Assembly (NCBI GenBank): GCA_964420125.1
Contig: CAYQQQ010000033.1
Location: forward strand, 1-39,665
DNA from: CAYQQQ01 sp964420125
GTDB lineage: Bacteria; Actinomycetota; Acidimicrobiia; Acidimicrobiales; Microtrichaceae
Reading direction: 5' to 3'
Length of the DNA stretch: 39,665 bases
Shown here: positions 16,599-26,419 of the stretch, in pieces
Layout of the letters: the number at the start of each line of letters is the position of its first letter
Position numbering within the stretch: the first letter of the stretch is position 1
Notes under the pieces: generated by a model
What the model was told of the DNA's origin: nothing
What the model saw: the letters and a program-made list of their open reading frames with translations, nothing else
The model's database searches: none
Program-made: the position numbers and the translations under genes

Positions 16599-19121
16599 TC
16601 AGGTGAGGGTGAACTGGCCGTCCCCGACGTCGAGGGTGACGGTGTCGCCCTCGACGATCTTGCCCTCGAGGATGGCGAGCGCGAGGCGGTCGCCGACCTC
16701 CTTCTGGATGAGCCGCTTCAGCGGACGGGCGCCGAAGGCCGGATCGAAGCCGTCGTGGGCGAGCTTCGCCATGGCGCCCTCGGCCACCTCGAGTTGTATG
16801 CGGCGCTCGGACAGGCGGTCCCGGAGATGGTGCAGCTGGATCTCGACGATCTGCTCGAGGTCGCTCTCGGAGAGCTCGCGGAACCGCACGATCTCGTCGA
16901 CCCGGTTGATGAACTCGGGACGGAAGAAGTCGCGGGGGTCACCGGGCAGGTTGGAGGTCATGATCAGCACGGTGTTGGTGAAGTCGACGGTCCTCCCCTG
17001 TCCGTCGGTGAGGCGACCGTCGTCGAGCAGCTGCAGCAGCACGTTGAACACGTCGCCGTGGGCCTTCTCGACCTCGTCGAGCAGGACCACCGCGTACGGG
17101 CGGCGACGCACCGCCTCGGTGAGCTGGCCGCCCTCGTCGTAGCCGACGTAGCCGGGCGGTGCGCCGATCAGCCGACTCACGGCGTGACGCTCCATGTACT
17201 CCGACATGTCGATGCGCACCATGGCCCGCTCGTCGTCGAAGAGGTAGTCGGCCAGGCTCCGGGCGAGCTCGGTCTTGCCGACGCCGGTGGGACCCAGGAA
17301 CAGGAAGCTGCCGATGGGTCGGTTGGGGTCCGACAGCCCCGCCCTGCTGCGCCGTATGGCGTTGGCCACGGCACTGACCGCCTCGTCCTGACCGACCACC
17401 CGCTCGTGGAGCACCTCCTCCAGCCGGACGAGCTTGGCCATCTCGCCTTCCATCAGGCGTGACACAGGGACACCGGTCCACCGCGACACGACCTCCGCGA
17501 TGTCCTCCTCGTCGACCTCCTCCTTGAGCATCTTGCGCTCGGCCTGCAGCTCGGCCAGCTCGGCAGTCGCAGCGTCGACCTCCCGCTCCAGCACGGGCAG
17601 GTGGCCGTAGGTGATCTCCGAGGCTCGGGAGAGATCGCCGTCGCGCTCGCAGCGCTCGGCCTCGGCGCGGAGCTGCTCGGCCCGCTCCTTCAGCTCCTGG
17701 ATGTGGACGATCGCGTCCTTCTCGGACTGCCAGTGCGCCCGCATGGAGTCCGCCTGCTCCCGGAGGTTCGCCAGCTCTTCGTCCAGCGCTGCCAGACGCT
17801 CACGGGACGTGTCGTCGGTCTCCTTCGCCAACGCCACCCGCTCGATCTCCAGGCCCCGTATGCGGCGCTCCACCACGTCGATCTCGGTGGGGACCGAGTC
17901 GATCTCGATGCGAAGGCTCGAGGCGGCCTCGTCGACGAGGTCGATGGCCTTGTCGGGCAGGAACCGACCGGTGAGGTAGCGGTCCGACAGCACGGCTGCG
18001 GCCACGAGCGCCGGATCCTGGATCCGCACGCCGTGGTGGACCTCGTAGCGCTCCTTCAGCCCGCGCAGGATGGCGATGGTGGACTCCACCGACGGCTCGC
18101 CCACGAACACCTGCTGGAACCGTCGCTCGAGCGCAGGATCCTTCTCGATGTGCTTGCGGAACTCGTCGAGGGTGGTGGCCCCCACCATGCGCAGCTCGCC
18201 GCGCGCCAGCATCGGCTTGAGCATGTTCCCCGCGTCCATCGCCGAGTCCCCGGTGGCGCCGGCACCCACCACGGTGTGCATCTCGTCGATGAAGGTGATG
18301 ACCTCACCGTCGGAGTCCTTGATCTCCGACAGGACGGCCTTGAGGCGCTCCTCGAACTCGCCGCGGTACTTGGCACCCGCCACCATCGATCCGAGGTCGA
18401 GGGCGATCAGCCGCTTGTTGCGGAGGGAGTCGGGCACATCGCCCTCCACGATCCGCTGGGCCAGGCCCTCGACCACCGCGGTCTTGCCCACCCCGGGCTC
18501 GCCGATCAGCACCGGGTTGTTCTTCGTTCGCCGGCTGAGCACCTGGACGACCCGACGGATCTCGCTGTCACGGCCGATCACCGGATCGAGCTTCCCCGCT
18601 CGCGCGTCGTCGGTCAGGTCGCGCCCGTACTTCTCGAGCGCCTGGTAGGTGTCCTCCGGGTTCTGGGTGGTCACCCGCTGCGATCCCCGCACCTGGGCCA
18701 GCGCCGCGAGGACCTGGTCCCGGGTGATCCCATCGAAGCGCTGACGACCCGCAGGGGCGGTTCTGTCGGCATCGACCAGGGCGATCAGCAGGTGCTCCGT
18801 CGAGAGGTAGTCGTCGCCGAGCTCGACCCGCACGGCGTCGGCGGCGTCGAAGAGCCGGGTGAGGTCGCGGCCGATCCGGGTGTCGGTCCCGTAGGCGGTG
18901 GGCAGCTCTTCCACCGCGTCGTCAGCCCGGTTCCGCAGCTCGAGCGGGTTGAGCCCGAGCTTGCGCACCACCGGCAGGACCACTCCGTCGTCCTGGCGCA
19001 GGAGGGCGGCCATCACGTGATCAGGGGTGACCTCCGGGTTGGATCGCTCCTTGGCAGAGGTCATGGCGGCGTTCACCGCCTCTTGGGTCTTCAGCGTCCA
19101 GGTGTTCGGATCGAGGGGCAT
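16599..19121 (-). CDS. clpB: Chaperone disaggregase ClpB
   Basis: 840-residue class I AAA+ ATPase that works with DnaK/DnaJ/GrpE to rescue aggregated proteins. Domains in order: Clp N-terminal repeats (1-145), first AAA+ with GEPGVGKT at 207-214, a coiled-coil middle domain (about 390-510) that sets it apart from ClpA/ClpC, and a second AAA+ with GPTGVGKT near 600 and the sensor-2 motif GARPLKRLIQ. The C-terminus lacks the ClpP-binding loop typical of ClpA. It is expressed from its own promoter (19219-19247) overlapped by an HspR-type operator, downstream of the dnaK operon on the same strand. ATG 19121 has no evident Shine-Dalgarno. Confidence 0.96.
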   Translation of the reverse strand: MPLDPNTWTLKTQEAVNAAMTSAKERSNPEVTPDHVMAALLRQDDGVVLPVVRKLGLNPLELRNRADDAVEELPTAYGTDTRIGRDLTRLFDAADAVRVELGDDYLSTEHLLIALVDADRTAPAGRQRFDGITRDQVLAALAQVRGSQRVTTQNPEDTYQALEKYGRDLTDDARAGKLDPVIGRDSEIRRVVQVLSRRTKNNPVLIGEPGVGKTAVVEGLAQRIVEGDVPDSLRNKRLIALDLGSMVAGAKYRGEFEERLKAVLSEIKDSDGEVITFIDEMHTVVGAGATGDSAMDAGNMLKPMLARGELRMVGATTLDEFRKHIEKDPALERRFQQVFVGEPSVESTIAILRGLKERYEVHHGVRIQDPALVAAAVLSDRYLTGRFLPDKAIDLVDEAASSLRIEIDSVPTEIDVVERRIRGLEIERVALAKETDDTSRERLAALDEELANLREQADSMRAHWQSEKDAIVHIQELKERAEQLRAEAERCERDGDLSRASEITYGHLPVLEREVDAATAELAELQAERKMLKEEVDEEDIAEVVSRWTGVPVSRLMEGEMAKLVRLEEVLHERVVGQDEAVSAVANAIRRSRAGLSDPNRPIGSFLFLGPTGVGKTELARSLADYLFDDERAMVRIDMSEYMERHAVSRLIGAPPGYVGYDEGGQLTEAVRRRPYAVVLLDEVEKAHGDVFNVLLQLLDDGRLTDGQGRTVDFTNTVLIMTSNLPGDPRDFFRPEFINRVDEIVRFRELSESDLEQIVEIQLHHLRDRLSERRIQLEVAEGAMAKLAHDGFDPAFGARPLKRLIQKEVGDRLALAILEGKIVEGDTVTLDVGDGQFTLT

Positions 19122-19218
19122 GGTGGCAGTGTGCCTCGGTTCTCGCTCGGTGCCTCGGGGACGGCGGGAGCGCCCGATCGAGCCCTCCTGCCGGCGAAGC
19201 GGTACAGGGTCAGATCAC

Positions 19219-19247
19219 AGTATAGCATCTGCTATCAGAATAGTTAA
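19219..19247 (-). promoter_or_regulatory. Promoter of clpB
   Basis: On the minus strand, TTAACT (19242-19247) and TATACT (19219-19224) are separated by exactly 17 bases. TATACT matches the -10 consensus at five of six positions. The predicted transcript starts near 19212, giving a leader of about 90 bases before the clpB ATG. The surrounding block is unusually AT-rich for this genome. Confidence 0.65.
19222..19235. promoter_or_regulatory. 14-bp palindrome overlapping the clpB -10 box
   Basis: ATAGCA-N2-TGCTAT, a perfect inverted repeat that covers part of the -10 box and the spacer just upstream of it. It is distinct from the HspR-type operator next to it, and its position suits a repressor site. 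The regulator is unknown. Confidence 0.45.
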
Positions 19248-19263
19248 GTGTGATCCACTCAAC
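19243..19263. promoter_or_regulatory. HspR operator (HAIR-like) of clpB
   Basis: GTTAAGT-N7-ACTCAAC, against the HAIR consensus CTTGAGT-N7-ACTCAAG: the spacing is exact and 11 of 14 arm positions agree. It overlaps the clpB -35 box, so HspR bound here should block transcription. Its last bases also hold the stop codon of the 46-residue ORF. Confidence 0.75.
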
Positions 19264-19399
19264 TTTTACCTCGGGTCCTCCACAGCGACCAGACCGCAAG
19301 ACCCGCCCCGATGAGCGCCAGGACACCGGCCACGACGAGGATCCACGCCCCCAGACCCAGCACCACACCTCCGCCGCGAGCGACGGACAGCACGATCAT
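19259..19399 (-). CDS. 46-residue single-span membrane protein, coupled to hspR
   Basis: Short ORF from ATG 19399 to TGA 19259. The protein begins MIVLSVARGGG and then has one long hydrophobic stretch (VLGLGAWILVVAGVLALIG, continuing GAGLAVWSLW) and a basic tail RTRGKS, so it is a predicted single or hairpin membrane peptide with the basic end inside. Its start overlaps the hspR stop as ATGA, which argues for translational coupling and against a chance ORF. Its stop lies inside the HAIR-like operator of clpB. I recognise no family. Expression would follow the dnaK operon. Confidence 0.6.
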   Translation of the reverse strand: MIVLSVARGGGVVLGLGAWILVVAGVLALIGAGLAVWSLWRTRGKS

Positions 19400-19779
19400 C
19401 GCCGCTCGCCGCCACGCTCCCGGTACCGGGTGACCGTCTGGCGCAGGGGGACCAGGTCGCGGCGGTACTGGCGGTGCACGCTCTGCACCGCCTCGGCGGA
19501 CTCCCGCCGCAGACGCTCGATCTCGCCCGCCAGTCGCTCCACCTCGGCTTCCAGCTCCATGACGCGCTTGACCCCGGCGAGGTTGAGGCCCTCGTTGGTG
19601 AGGTCCTGGATCCGGCGCAGCATGTCGATGTCGGCCTGGCTGTAGCGACGGCTGCCCCCGCGGGTCCGGCCCGGCTCCACCAGGCCCTTGCGCTCGTAGA
19701 TCCGCAACGTCTGCGGGTGCACCCCGGCCAGCTCCGCAGCGACGGAGATCACGTACACGGCTTGGTGGCGTTCAGGCAT
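19396..19779 (-). CDS. hspR: Heat-shock repressor HspR (MerR family)
   Basis: 127-residue MerR-type regulator. From ATG 19779, with AGGAGGT eight bases upstream, the winged helix reads YVISVAAELAGVHPQTLRIYERKGLV, then RRYSQADIDMLRRIQDL, followed by a coiled coil (LEAEVERLAGEIERLRRE) and a basic tail. In Streptomyces and mycobacteria HspR is the last gene of the dnaK operon and represses it together with DnaK as co-repressor; the same order holds here. HAIR-like sites at 19243 and 23602 are its likely targets. The open frame reaches 19824, but the upstream extension has no ribosome binding site. Followed by the overlapping 46-residue ORF. Confidence 0.95.
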   Translation of the reverse strand: MPERHQAVYVISVAAELAGVHPQTLRIYERKGLVEPGRTRGGSRRYSQADIDMLRRIQDLTNEGLNLAGVKRVMELEAEVERLAGEIERLRRESAEAVQSVHRQYRRDLVPLRQTVTRYRERGGERR

Positions 19780-19833
19780 CGCAGCGCACCTCCTGCTCCG
19801 ACCCACCCCGGTGGCGGCCGGCACGGGTGCTCA

Positions 19834-20952
19834 TCACCCCGCCGGCTGAGGGACGGCTCGCGGCGAACGGGTCGCCGCAGCGTAGGCTTCCAGCGCAGCG
19901 CGCTGCTCGTCCTCGAGCTCGTCGGGCACGTCGATCTCCACGGTCACGAGCAGGTCGCCGGTGGTCTTCTTCGTGGCCACCCCACGACCTCGCACCCGGA
20001 AGGTGCGGCCGCTGCGCGTGCCCGGCGGCACGCGGATCGTCACCGCCTCGCCCTCCATCGTCGGCACCGTCACGTCGGCGCCGAGAGCAGCCTCTGCCAG
20101 GGTGATGGGCACGGTCACGGTCAGGTGGTCTGCGGTCCGGCCGAAGACCGGGTGGGACTCGACGTGCACCTTCACGTAGAGGTCGCCATCCGGTCCGCCG
20201 TTGGATCCGGCGCCTCCTCGGCCCTTGATGCGGATGCGCTGGCCGTCGCGCACCCCGGCGGGGATGCGGACCTTGATCTCGCGCGGCCGGTGGACCGCCC
20301 CCGAACCGCCACAGGTGGGGCACGGTGTGTCGATCACCCGGCCCTGGCCCCCACAGGCGGTGCAGGGTCGGCTGAAGGAGAAGAAGCCCTGGTCCTCGTC
20401 GATGGCCCCTCGACCGCCGCACACCCCACACGTGCGGGGTGCGGTCCCCGGCGCCGCGCCGGATCCGGAGCAGTCGGGGCAGCGCACGTCGGAGATGACC
20501 TGCACGGTCGTGGTGGCGCCGTTGATCGCCGCGTCGAAGGGCATGGTGAGCTCGGCCTCGAGGTCCACGCCGCGGCGAGGTCCCGGCGCACGCGTGCGGC
20601 CCGGTCGCCCTCGGCTGAAGAGGTTGCCGATGAGGTCACCCAGGTCTGCGGAGTCGTAGCCCCCGGCCCCTGCGCCCCCGCCTCCGGGGAAGCCGAAGCC
20701 GCCGCCCATCGGACCCATGCGACGAACCTCGTCGTAGCGGGATCGCTTCTCGGCGTCGCCGATCACCTCGTAGGCCGCGGAGACCTCCTTGAAGCGCTCC
20801 TCGGCGGCCGCGTCGCCCGGGTTCGCATCCGGGTGCAGCTTCCGGGCCAGCTTGCGGTAGGCGCTCGTGATCTCCTTCGGCGAAGCGTCCTCGGCCACTC
20901 CGAGCACCTCGTAGTAGTTCTTCTCGAACCACTCGCGCTGGACATCCATCAT
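19834..20952 (-). CDS. dnaJ: Chaperone DnaJ
   Basis: 372-residue type I J-protein that delivers clients to DnaK and stimulates its ATPase. The J-domain with the HPD tripeptide (KLHPDANPGD, about residue 40) is followed by a Gly/Phe-rich linker and four zinc-binding repeats: CPDCSGSG, CGVCGGRG, CTACGGQG and CPTCGGSG. The C-terminal substrate-binding domains are complete. It starts at ATG 20952 (a second ATG follows directly) behind AAGGGA, 15 bases after grpE. Actinobacteria often carry two DnaJ copies; this is the one in the dnaK operon. Confidence 0.96.
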   Translation of the reverse strand: MMDVQREWFEKNYYEVLGVAEDASPKEITSAYRKLARKLHPDANPGDAAAEERFKEVSAAYEVIGDAEKRSRYDEVRRMGPMGGGFGFPGGGGAGAGGYDSADLGDLIGNLFSRGRPGRTRAPGPRRGVDLEAELTMPFDAAINGATTTVQVISDVRCPDCSGSGAAPGTAPRTCGVCGGRGAIDEDQGFFSFSRPCTACGGQGRVIDTPCPTCGGSGAVHRPREIKVRIPAGVRDGQRIRIKGRGGAGSNGGPDGDLYVKVHVESHPVFGRTADHLTVTVPITLAEAALGADVTVPTMEGEAVTIRVPPGTRSGRTFRVRGRGVATKKTTGDLLVTVEIDVPDELEDEQRAALEAYAAATRSPRAVPQPAG

Positions 20953-20967
20953 GGGTCCCTTCGACCG

Positions 20968-21608
20968 TCAGCCGCGCACCTTGACCATGGCAGCCCGCAC
21001 GACCCGGTCGTTCCAGAGGTACCCCGTGCGCAGCACCTCGGCCACGACGGGCTCGCCGTCGCCCTCCTCGTGCAGCACGGCTTCGTGGACGTGGGGATCG
21101 AAGCTCACGCCGGCCTCGGCGACCGTGGAGAGCCCGTGCTTCTCCAGGGTGCCGAGCAGCTGGGCACGAACCGGCTCGACGTCGCCGTGGCCGGCAGCGA
21201 CCGCGGCGTCGCAGGCGTCCAGCACGGGCAGCAGCTCCCGGACAAGGTCGGCAGCGGCCTGGGCGCGCTGCTCCTCGCGCTGCGCCTCCACCCGACGGCG
21301 GTAGTTCTCGAACTCCGCCTGCAGCCGACGCAGCATGTCGAGGTACTCGTCGCGCTCCGCCTCGAAGCGACTGGCCAGCTCCACCGCTTCGGCCACCGCG
21401 TCCTCGGCGGTCTGCTCGAGGGCGACCTCGGCGGCGGCATCGACCGGTCGAGCCGCCTCGACGCCTGCCATGGCCCCCTCGAGGAGCTCCTCCACCGCCT
21501 CCGCGCCGAGCTCCTCGTCCTCCCCGGCACGACCGCCGGGCACGTCCGCCCCGAAGGGTCGCGCGGCACGGGGTCCCTGTGGACCCCGCCCCACGTCGCC
21601 GGCACCGT

Positions 21609-21612
<4 letters not shown>
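20968..21612 (-). CDS. grpE: Nucleotide exchange factor GrpE
   Basis: 214-residue GrpE that releases ADP from DnaK. The N-terminal 70 residues are acidic and low in complexity; then come the long dimerising helix (RFEAERDEYLDMLRRLQAEF, ENYRRRVEAQREEQ) and the C-terminal beta-domain ending VVRAAMVKVRG, the family hallmark. The start is GTG at 21612, which overlaps the dnaK stop as GTGA, so dnaK and grpE should be translationally coupled. Confidence 0.94.
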
Positions 21613-23471
<1,859 letters not shown>

Positions 23472-23590
23472 GTGTTCTCCTGCGGTTCGACCCGCCACGG
23501 TGGCGGAGTCGCTGGTCGAGGGTCCGAGCTACCCGAACGGTCCCGTTCTAGGGGGCGCAGGTGCGCCTGACAACTCGGGTGTGCCTGGCG

Positions 23591-23622
23591 ATGTTACCAA
23601 ACTTGAGCGCTCATGTATCAAC
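23591..23622 (-). promoter_or_regulatory. HspR operator (HAIR-like) and promoter of dnaK
   Basis: CTTGAGC-N7-TATCAAC at 23602-23622 matches the HAIR consensus CTTGAGT-N7-ACTCAAG at 10 of 14 arm positions with the exact 7-base spacer. On the minus strand a -35-like TTGATA and a -10-like TAACAT (23591-23596), 19 bases apart, flank it, so a bound repressor would sit inside the promoter. The predicted leader is about 110 bases long and holds two short GC hairpins (23535-23548 and 23554-23567). From 23640 to 23790 I see no gene or clear signal. Confidence 0.65.
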
Positions 23623-23790
23623 TTTCATGGAGAGGGGCCGATCGGCTGAGGTCCCGCTCAGTGTAGGGACCGGATTCCCGGCTCCGTCGCGCCCGGGTCC
23701 GCCGAACGGTCCGGGGGCCCGACTACCACGACCGCCGAGCGGCGCGGCGAGCCGCACCTCGGGACCTCCCGATCGTCTCAGGTCGGCGTG

Positions 23791-24807
23791 CTAGCCCAGA
23801 CGCCGACGAACCCTGCGGGCAGCGGTCTTCAGCGCCCGGTACGCGGTGGGGCCGGCGAGGCGCCGGGCCCCGGCGGCCGCACCCAGTCGCCAGTAGTCCA
23901 CGCTGCCGCGGAGCTCCGGTTGGTGCCGGACCGCGGAGCGGCGGTAGGCGAGCGCTCGCGTGGCGTCCTCGTCGTCGACGAGGCTGTGCCACCCGAGCAG
24001 CATCTCCGAACGTGCCGTGGCGGTCGGTCGAAGCGCCAGCCGCTCGGGTGGCTGGCCATCGAAGGCGGTCCGCAGGAGGTAGCGGTACGCAGCATCCAGG
24101 GAGTCGACGCTGGAGGACGTCGAGTTCGTGTCGTGACGGCGATGGTGGAGCAGGTACCGCTTGACCACCGCCGCCCGGTAGGAGTCGGCCAGGCGGAGCC
24201 AGAGCTCCCAGTCCTCCACGTCGATCGGGAACCGGTCGCGGTTCACCCGGAAGCCGCCGAGCTCGAGGAACACCCGGCGGGGCACCATCGCCGCCGACAT
24301 GGGGACGGCGTTGGCCGTGACCAGGCGCTCCCAGATGTCGCCCTCCCAGTCGTAGGCCGACCGACGCCCGGTCGGTTCGCCCTCGGCGTCGATCACGTCG
24401 TACCAGCCGTACACCAACCCCACCGAGGGATCCTCGTCGAAGCGGGCGACCAGCAGCTCCAACGTGTCCGGTTCCCAGAGGTCGTCGGAGTCGCAGAAGG
24501 CCACCAGCTCGCCTCGGGCCTCCTCGACCCCCCGGTTGCGTGCCGCCGACACCCCGGCGTTCTCCTGGCGCACCACCCTCACCCGGGCGTCCCCGAGGTG
24601 CTCGGCCCAGCCCGCGAGATCGTCGCTGCCGCCGTCGTCGACCAGCACCACCTCGAAGTCGGAGCAGCTCTGGGCGAGGATGGACTCCAGCGTCTGCGGC
24701 AGCCAGCGCAGCGAGTTGAAGCAGGGAACCACGACGCTCACACGTGGCACTCCGGCGGAGCCGGACCCCGAGGTGCTCCCGTCCTGCATCCCGGGAGTGT
24801 CCCCCAT
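23791..24807 (-). CDS. Family 2 glycosyltransferase
   Basis: 338-residue GT-A fold glycosyltransferase of the GT2 type. The core begins RVSVVVPCFNSLRWLPQTL, then VLVDDGGSDD (nucleotide-sugar contact), VSAARNRGVEEARGE and CDSDDLWEPD with the DxD-like metal site, and an ED-W catalytic-base region (IDVEDWELWLRLADSYR). No membrane span is present; the C-terminal 100 residues are basic. Donor and acceptor cannot be read from the sequence. The ATG at 24807 gives a short Gly/Ser-rich leader; ATG 24789 is equally possible. It is divergent from gpmA with about 130 bases between, and has no glycan-locus neighbours beyond the polytopic protein 7 kb away. Confidence 0.85.
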   Translation of the reverse strand: MGDTPGMQDGSTSGSGSAGVPRVSVVVPCFNSLRWLPQTLESILAQSCSDFEVVLVDDGGSDDLAGWAEHLGDARVRVVRQENAGVSAARNRGVEEARGELVAFCDSDDLWEPDTLELLVARFDEDPSVGLVYGWYDVIDAEGEPTGRRSAYDWEGDIWERLVTANAVPMSAAMVPRRVFLELGGFRVNRDRFPIDVEDWELWLRLADSYRAAVVKRYLLHHRRHDTNSTSSSVDSLDAAYRYLLRTAFDGQPPERLALRPTATARSEMLLGWHSLVDDEDATRALAYRRSAVRHQPELRGSVDYWRLGAAAGARRLAGPTAYRALKTAARRVRRRLG

Positions 24808-24935
24808 CGCCGGGGCGCGGGACAACCGTGACGCCCCCTCGGCGGACGGTGCGGGTTGTGGCACCCGCGGCCGCTGGGGCAGCATCGGATCCGTCCGGCG
24901 CGGTCCACGCGCCCGCTCCAGCGGAGGCCCCACCG

Positions 24936-25700
24936 ATGCACCAGCTCGTACTGCTCCGACACGGCGAGAGCGAGTGGAACCGGCTGAACCTCTTCACGGG
25001 CTGGTACGACTGCGACCTCACCGAGGCCGGCCGCGCCGAAGCGGTGGCTGCCGGCCCCATGATGGCCGATGCGGGGTTCGCCCCCGACGTGGTGCACACC
25101 TCGGTGCAGCTCAGGGCCATCCGCACCGCCGACCTGGCGCTCGAGTCGATGGGACGCCTCTGGGTGCCCGTGCGCCGCAGCTGGCGGCTCAACGAACGTC
25201 ACTACGGGGACCTGACCGGCCGGAACAAGGCCGAGACCGTCGAGCGCTACGGCGAGGACCAGGTGAAGGTGTGGCGTCGCAGCTACGACGTGCCGCCTCC
25301 GCCGATCGCGCCCGACAACGAGTTCAACCCCAACGACGATCCCCGCTACGCCTCGATGCCCCCGGAGCTGGTCCCCGCCACCGAGTGCCTGAAGGACGTG
25401 GTGCAGCGCATGCTCCCCTACTGGTACGACGCCATCGTGGCCGACCTGTCCGCAGGCCTGCGCGTGCTGGTGGCCGCCCACGGCAACTCCCTGCGAGCGC
25501 TCGTGAAGCACCTCCAGGGGATCTCCGACGACGAGATCACCGAGCTCAACATCCCCACCGGGGTCCCCCTGCGCTACGAGCTGGGCGAGGACTTCGTGCC
25601 CGTCCAGGACCTGCCGGTCGACCAGCGCTACCTGATGGACGCCGACGCGGTTCGTGCGAAGGCCGCGGCGGTGGCCGCCCAGGCCAGCGCCGGGTCCTGA
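24936..25700 (+). CDS. gpmA: 2,3-bisphosphoglycerate-dependent phosphoglycerate mutase
   Basis: 254-residue glycolytic mutase interconverting 3- and 2-phosphoglycerate. The start LVLLRHGESEWN carries the RHG triad with phosphorylated His9; the catalytic Glu87 lies in RLNERHYGDLTG and the second histidine, His182, in VAAHGNSLRAL. FTGWYD and DDPRYA are specific for the dPGM family and separate it from generic histidine phosphatases. The ATG at 24936 has GGAGG nine bases upstream. It stands as a single gene, convergent with the TetR gene. Confidence 0.96.
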   Translation: MHQLVLLRHGESEWNRLNLFTGWYDCDLTEAGRAEAVAAGPMMADAGFAPDVVHTSVQLRAIRTADLALESMGRLWVPVRRSWRLNERHYGDLTGRNKAETVERYGEDQVKVWRRSYDVPPPPIAPDNEFNPNDDPRYASMPPELVPATECLKDVVQRMLPYWYDAIVADLSAGLRVLVAAHGNSLRALVKHLQGISDDEITELNIPTGVPLRYELGEDFVPVQDLPVDQRYLMDADAVRAKAAAVAAQASAGS

Positions 25701-25715
25701 GACGCGCCTGGGGGC

Positions 25716-26279
25716 TCAGGGGACTGCTGCGAGGAACTGCTCCACGCTGCGATCGGCCAGGTCGTCGTCGACGTCGATCTGGCCGAGCAACGACGCCATC
25801 ACCAGCGGGCCCAGCAGCAGCGTGAGGGATCGTTCCAGGTCCTCCAGGATGGCCGGGCTCGCCACGCCCTCTTCGACGCACCGGGCCAGCACCTCCGCCA
25901 TCATGCCCTGCTGCCGATCCGAGAGGTCCGACTCGATGTCGGCGATCTCGGGGTGGCGGAGCCGCAGGAGCAGCAGCGCCGGGAGCAGTCGGCGCCAGTT
26001 GGGGTCGCGGAGGCTGGCCGCCAGCTGACGCATCACCTCCACCAGGGCGGCTCGTGCACCGAGGTGGGCCGACGGCGCGTCGAGGACCGGGGCACAGGAG
26101 TTGAACACCTCCGCCACCAGCTCGTCGCGAGTGGCCCAGTGGCGGTACAGGGTGGACTTCGCCACGCCGGAGCGCGCCACCACCGCGTCGACGGTCAAGG
26201 CGTCCGGGCCGCCTTCTGCCAGCAGCGCGGTGGCAGCCTCGATCACCGCCGAATGTGTGCGGGCGACACGGGGATCCAT
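25716..26279 (-). CDS. TetR-family repressor, probably of the adjacent exporter
   Basis: 187-residue TetR regulator. The N-terminal helix-turn-helix reads LTVDAVVARSGVAKSTLYRHW, the standard TetR recognition region; the rest is an all-helical ligand domain. The ATG at 26279 places the HTH at the usual distance; in-frame starts further up (26351, 26462) would place the coding region across the operator. It is divergent from an MFS drug exporter with a 23-bp palindrome (26355-26377) between them, a typical self- and exporter-repressing arrangement. The ligand is unknown. Confidence 0.9.
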   Translation of the reverse strand: MDPRVARTHSAVIEAATALLAEGGPDALTVDAVVARSGVAKSTLYRHWATRDELVAEVFNSCAPVLDAPSAHLGARAALVEVMRQLAASLRDPNWRRLLPALLLLRLRHPEIADIESDLSDRQQGMMAEVLARCVEEGVASPAILEDLERSLTLLLGPLVMASLLGQIDVDDDLADRSVEQFLAAVP

Positions 26280-26354
26280 GGCTGGGGCCGACCTTACCGG
26301 AGGCGGCTGTGACAGAGATCTCCGGAGCCTGATGGTCGAGGTCGTCGTCATCTT

Positions 26355-26377
26355 CAGTACGATACCGTCTCGTACTG
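26355..26377. promoter_or_regulatory. Palindromic operator for the TetR regulator
   Basis: CAGTACGA-N7-TCGTACTG: two perfectly complementary 8-base arms. It lies between the divergent TetR and exporter genes, 43 bases before the exporter start, in the position and with the size expected for a TetR dimer-of-dimers site. Confidence 0.75.
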
Positions 26378-26419
26378 TTTCACGCGAGCACCCCCGCTCG
26401 CCTCGAACCCGAGGTTCCG

